DNA from: an uncultured Chloroflexota bacterium
Lineage (GTDB): Bacteria; Chloroflexota; Anaerolineae; Aggregatilineales; Phototrophicaceae
DNA length: 5,521 nt
Direction of reading: 5' to 3'
Assembly (NCBI GenBank): GCA_937927665.1
Contig: CALBRY010000578.1
Coordinates: 1 to 5,521, forward strand
A program made the translations under genes and the position numbers. The notes beneath the pieces were generated by a model. It saw nothing but the letters and a program-made list of their open reading frames with translations, was not told the DNA's origin and made no database searches. The first letter of the stretch is position 1, and every line of letters begins with the position of its first letter. This document shows positions 4,057 to 5,521 of the stretch, in pieces.

Positions 4057-5521
4057 ATGGGCATTGGAACTATCATCGGAGTTGTACTCGGGCTGGTCTT
4101 GATTTACAGCCTGCTCAGCATCATCGTAACGCAGATCAACACGCTGATTGTGAACGCGCTAAAACTGCGCGCGAACACGCTCCGCAAAGGCATTTCGGAA
4201 CTCATCAGCGATCCGGCGGTGCGCGCACAGGTGCTAACACACCCGCTGGTACGTGTCGTCAACCCGTCTCTTTCGGAGCGGGTCGAGGAGACGGTGCGGA
4301 GTGGATCGGCTGAGCAAGTTCGCAGCATGTCGGCTGCCGTGACAACGACTACCGACATCACAGGCGTCACATGGGTTGAACCGAAGATTTTCACCGATGC
4401 GGTGTTTGACATTCTGCGAACGAATGCCGAGCGCCGTCTGTATGATCCGTTCTACGACATCGCCAAGCAGATACGCGATAATGCCGTGCGCGAACAGGTC
4501 AATGATTTGATCTGCCAGCTTTCGACGAACAATGTTTCGATTGAGCAGTTCCGCGTTGAAACCGAAGCCAAGCTTGCGAGTGAACCTGTTGTTTTCAACG
4601 ATTTTATGGAGAAGCTGGCTGAACTGCGCGAAGTCCGCGAGTCGATTTTGCGCCAGAGTCACGAAGGCAGCCTGATTCCGCTACTGGAAGGGGTTAGCCA
4701 ACTCAGCGAAGACTCTAACACGAGAAAAGCGCTGACAACGTTGATCGCCTCCGCCCAGACGGTCGAAGCGGCAACGGAAAAAGTCGAATACTGGTTTGAT
4801 AAACAGATGGAGCGCTTGAGCGAGTCCTACAAGCGCAATATGGGCTGGCTGACCATTGGTGTAGGTTTCCTGCTGGCGCTTGTCTTGAACGTGGATACAG
4901 TTCAACTGGCGCGCAGTTTGTGGGAAAACCCGACATTGAATGCGCTTGTCGTGTCGTTTGCCGAACAAAACGCCGCGCAGATCACGCCGACTGATGGGGC
5001 GGCATCCTCAACCGATTTGACCGCTCAAGATGTCACGGAACAGGCAGTGCAGGGCGCGATCAATGCGCTCAACCGCTTGACCAGTTTGAACCTGCCGATC
5101 GGTTGGTACGATACGCGCGTTGTTCGGACATCGGCACAAGCAGCCGGGTTCGAAGAAAACGCCTGTACTCCAACACAGCAAAATGTGGTCGTTTCGGATG
5201 CGCCCGCCCAAGCAACGCCTGAAGCGACGGCAGATGCCGCATTCAGCGCGCAAGCGGATAATTTGGTAACTGAAGAAGCCCCGTTCATCACCGATAATCC
5301 GGAAGGGACGGACATCAGCGAAGGTTCAACGGTGGTTTCCTCTCCGTCTGTGCTGCCGACCGAATGCACCGACCGCCGCAATCTCGCGCTGCTGCTGCCG
5401 TGGAGCGTCAATTTTGATTTCAGCGCCCTTTTCGTCAAGATACTGGGCTTGCTGATCACGACGATCGCCATCGGGCAGGGCGCGCCGTTCTGGTTCGATT
5501 TGCTCAACCGTTTGGTGAGGG
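4057..5521 (+). CDS. Uncharacterised three-helix membrane protein (3' end outside window)
   Basis: From ATG 4057 the frame stays open for 488 codons to the window edge. A first helix (about residues 3-28, GIGTIIGVVLGLVLIYSLL) is followed by a long, charged, mainly helical cytoplasmic region (32-260) with no enzyme motif I recognise. It ends in WFDKQMERLSESYKR (246-260). Helix two (264-280) is followed by NVDTVQLARSLW (278-289), then an extracytoplasmic loop (about 290-450) with LPIGW at 346-350 and Ala/Thr/Glu-rich low-complexity stretches. Cys370 and Cys437 could form a disulfide. Helix three (about 455-475) leads into GAPFWFDLLNRLV (475-487). Positive charges after helix one favour N-out, so the large region is inside. 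From memory, the 'NVDT...LW' and 'GAPFWFDLLN.LV' signatures occur in unnamed bacterial membrane proteins; no function is known to me. Given where those end, only a short C-terminal tail is probably missing. Divergent from icd. Confidence 0.85.
   Translation, partial: MGIGTIIGVVLGLVLIYSLLSIIVTQINTLIVNALKLRANTLRKGISELISDPAVRAQVLTHPLVRVVNPSLSERVEETVRSGSAEQVRSMSAAVTTTTDITGVTWVEPKIFTDAVFDILRTNAERRLYDPFYDIAKQIRDNAVREQVNDLICQLSTNNVSIEQFRVETEAKLASEPVVFNDFMEKLAELREVRESILRQSHEGSLIPLLEGVSQLSEDSNTRKALTTLIASAQTVEAATEKVEYWFDKQMERLSESYKRNMGWLTIGVGFLLALVLNVDTVQLARSLWENPTLNALVVSFAEQNAAQITPTDGAASSTDLTAQDVTEQAVQGAINALNRLTSLNLPIGWYDTRVVRTSAQAAGFEENACTPTQQNVVVSDAPAQATPEATADAAFSAQADNLVTEEAPFITDNPEGTDISEGSTVVSSPSVLPTECTDRRNLALLLPWSVNFDFSALFVKILGLLITTIAIGQGAPFWFDLLNRLVR

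Noticed and set aside
4104..5507. Several open minus-strand frames opposite the membrane-protein gene
   Set aside because: They overlap each other and the well-supported plus-strand gene, and their products are Arg/Ser/Cys-rich without domain features; they are antisense shadows.

Overview
This window is an ordinary stretch of bacterial chromosome. It probably comes from a Chloroflexota (Anaerolineae-like) organism. That assignment rests on style, not on a marker gene: moderate-to-high GC, Shine-Dalgarno (SD) sites in front of most genes, an extracytoplasmic SH3-like protein with a long Thr/Pro tail of the kind common in that phylum, and a tandem pair of HtrA-type protease genes. It is an inference of moderate confidence.

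Layout. Positions 1-737 hold two plus-strand genes: the last codons of a PDZ-containing protein, then a short PDZ-less trypsin/HtrA-like protease with an intact His-Asp-Ser triad. A strong hairpin at 766-804 separates these from a convergent minus-strand block. Read in its own direction, that block runs icd (3915-2662), a terminator (2645-2599), a single-domain response regulator (2490-2104), a membrane-anchored SH3-like protein with a Thr/Pro tail (1994-1293) and a DUF5990-like protein (1241-810). From 4057 to the right edge a plus-strand gene encodes a three-helix membrane protein. It is open to the end of the window and divergent from icd.

Regulation. The 141-bp icd/membrane-protein gap is the most structured non-coding DNA here. 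It has a consensus -10 for icd, an extended -10 for the membrane protein, -35 elements that overlap on opposite strands, a perfect 13-bp palindrome inside the icd promoter spacer, a 9-bp direct repeat near both gene starts, and two alternative hairpins in the icd leader. A second notable element is a perfect 12-bp inverted repeat that covers the stop codon of the SH3 gene and ends just upstream of the ribosome binding site of the DUF5990-like gene.

How the genes fit together. icd is a TCA-cycle housekeeping gene. The others look like independent or loosely linked units: protein quality control (proteases), signalling (receiver protein) and cell-envelope proteins. No RNA gene, CRISPR array, insertion sequence or defence system is visible. 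No gene-free stretch exceeds about 170 bases. No convincing new multi-gene system is seen; the main items for follow-up are the divergent control region, the 12-bp inverted repeat and the uncharacterised membrane protein.
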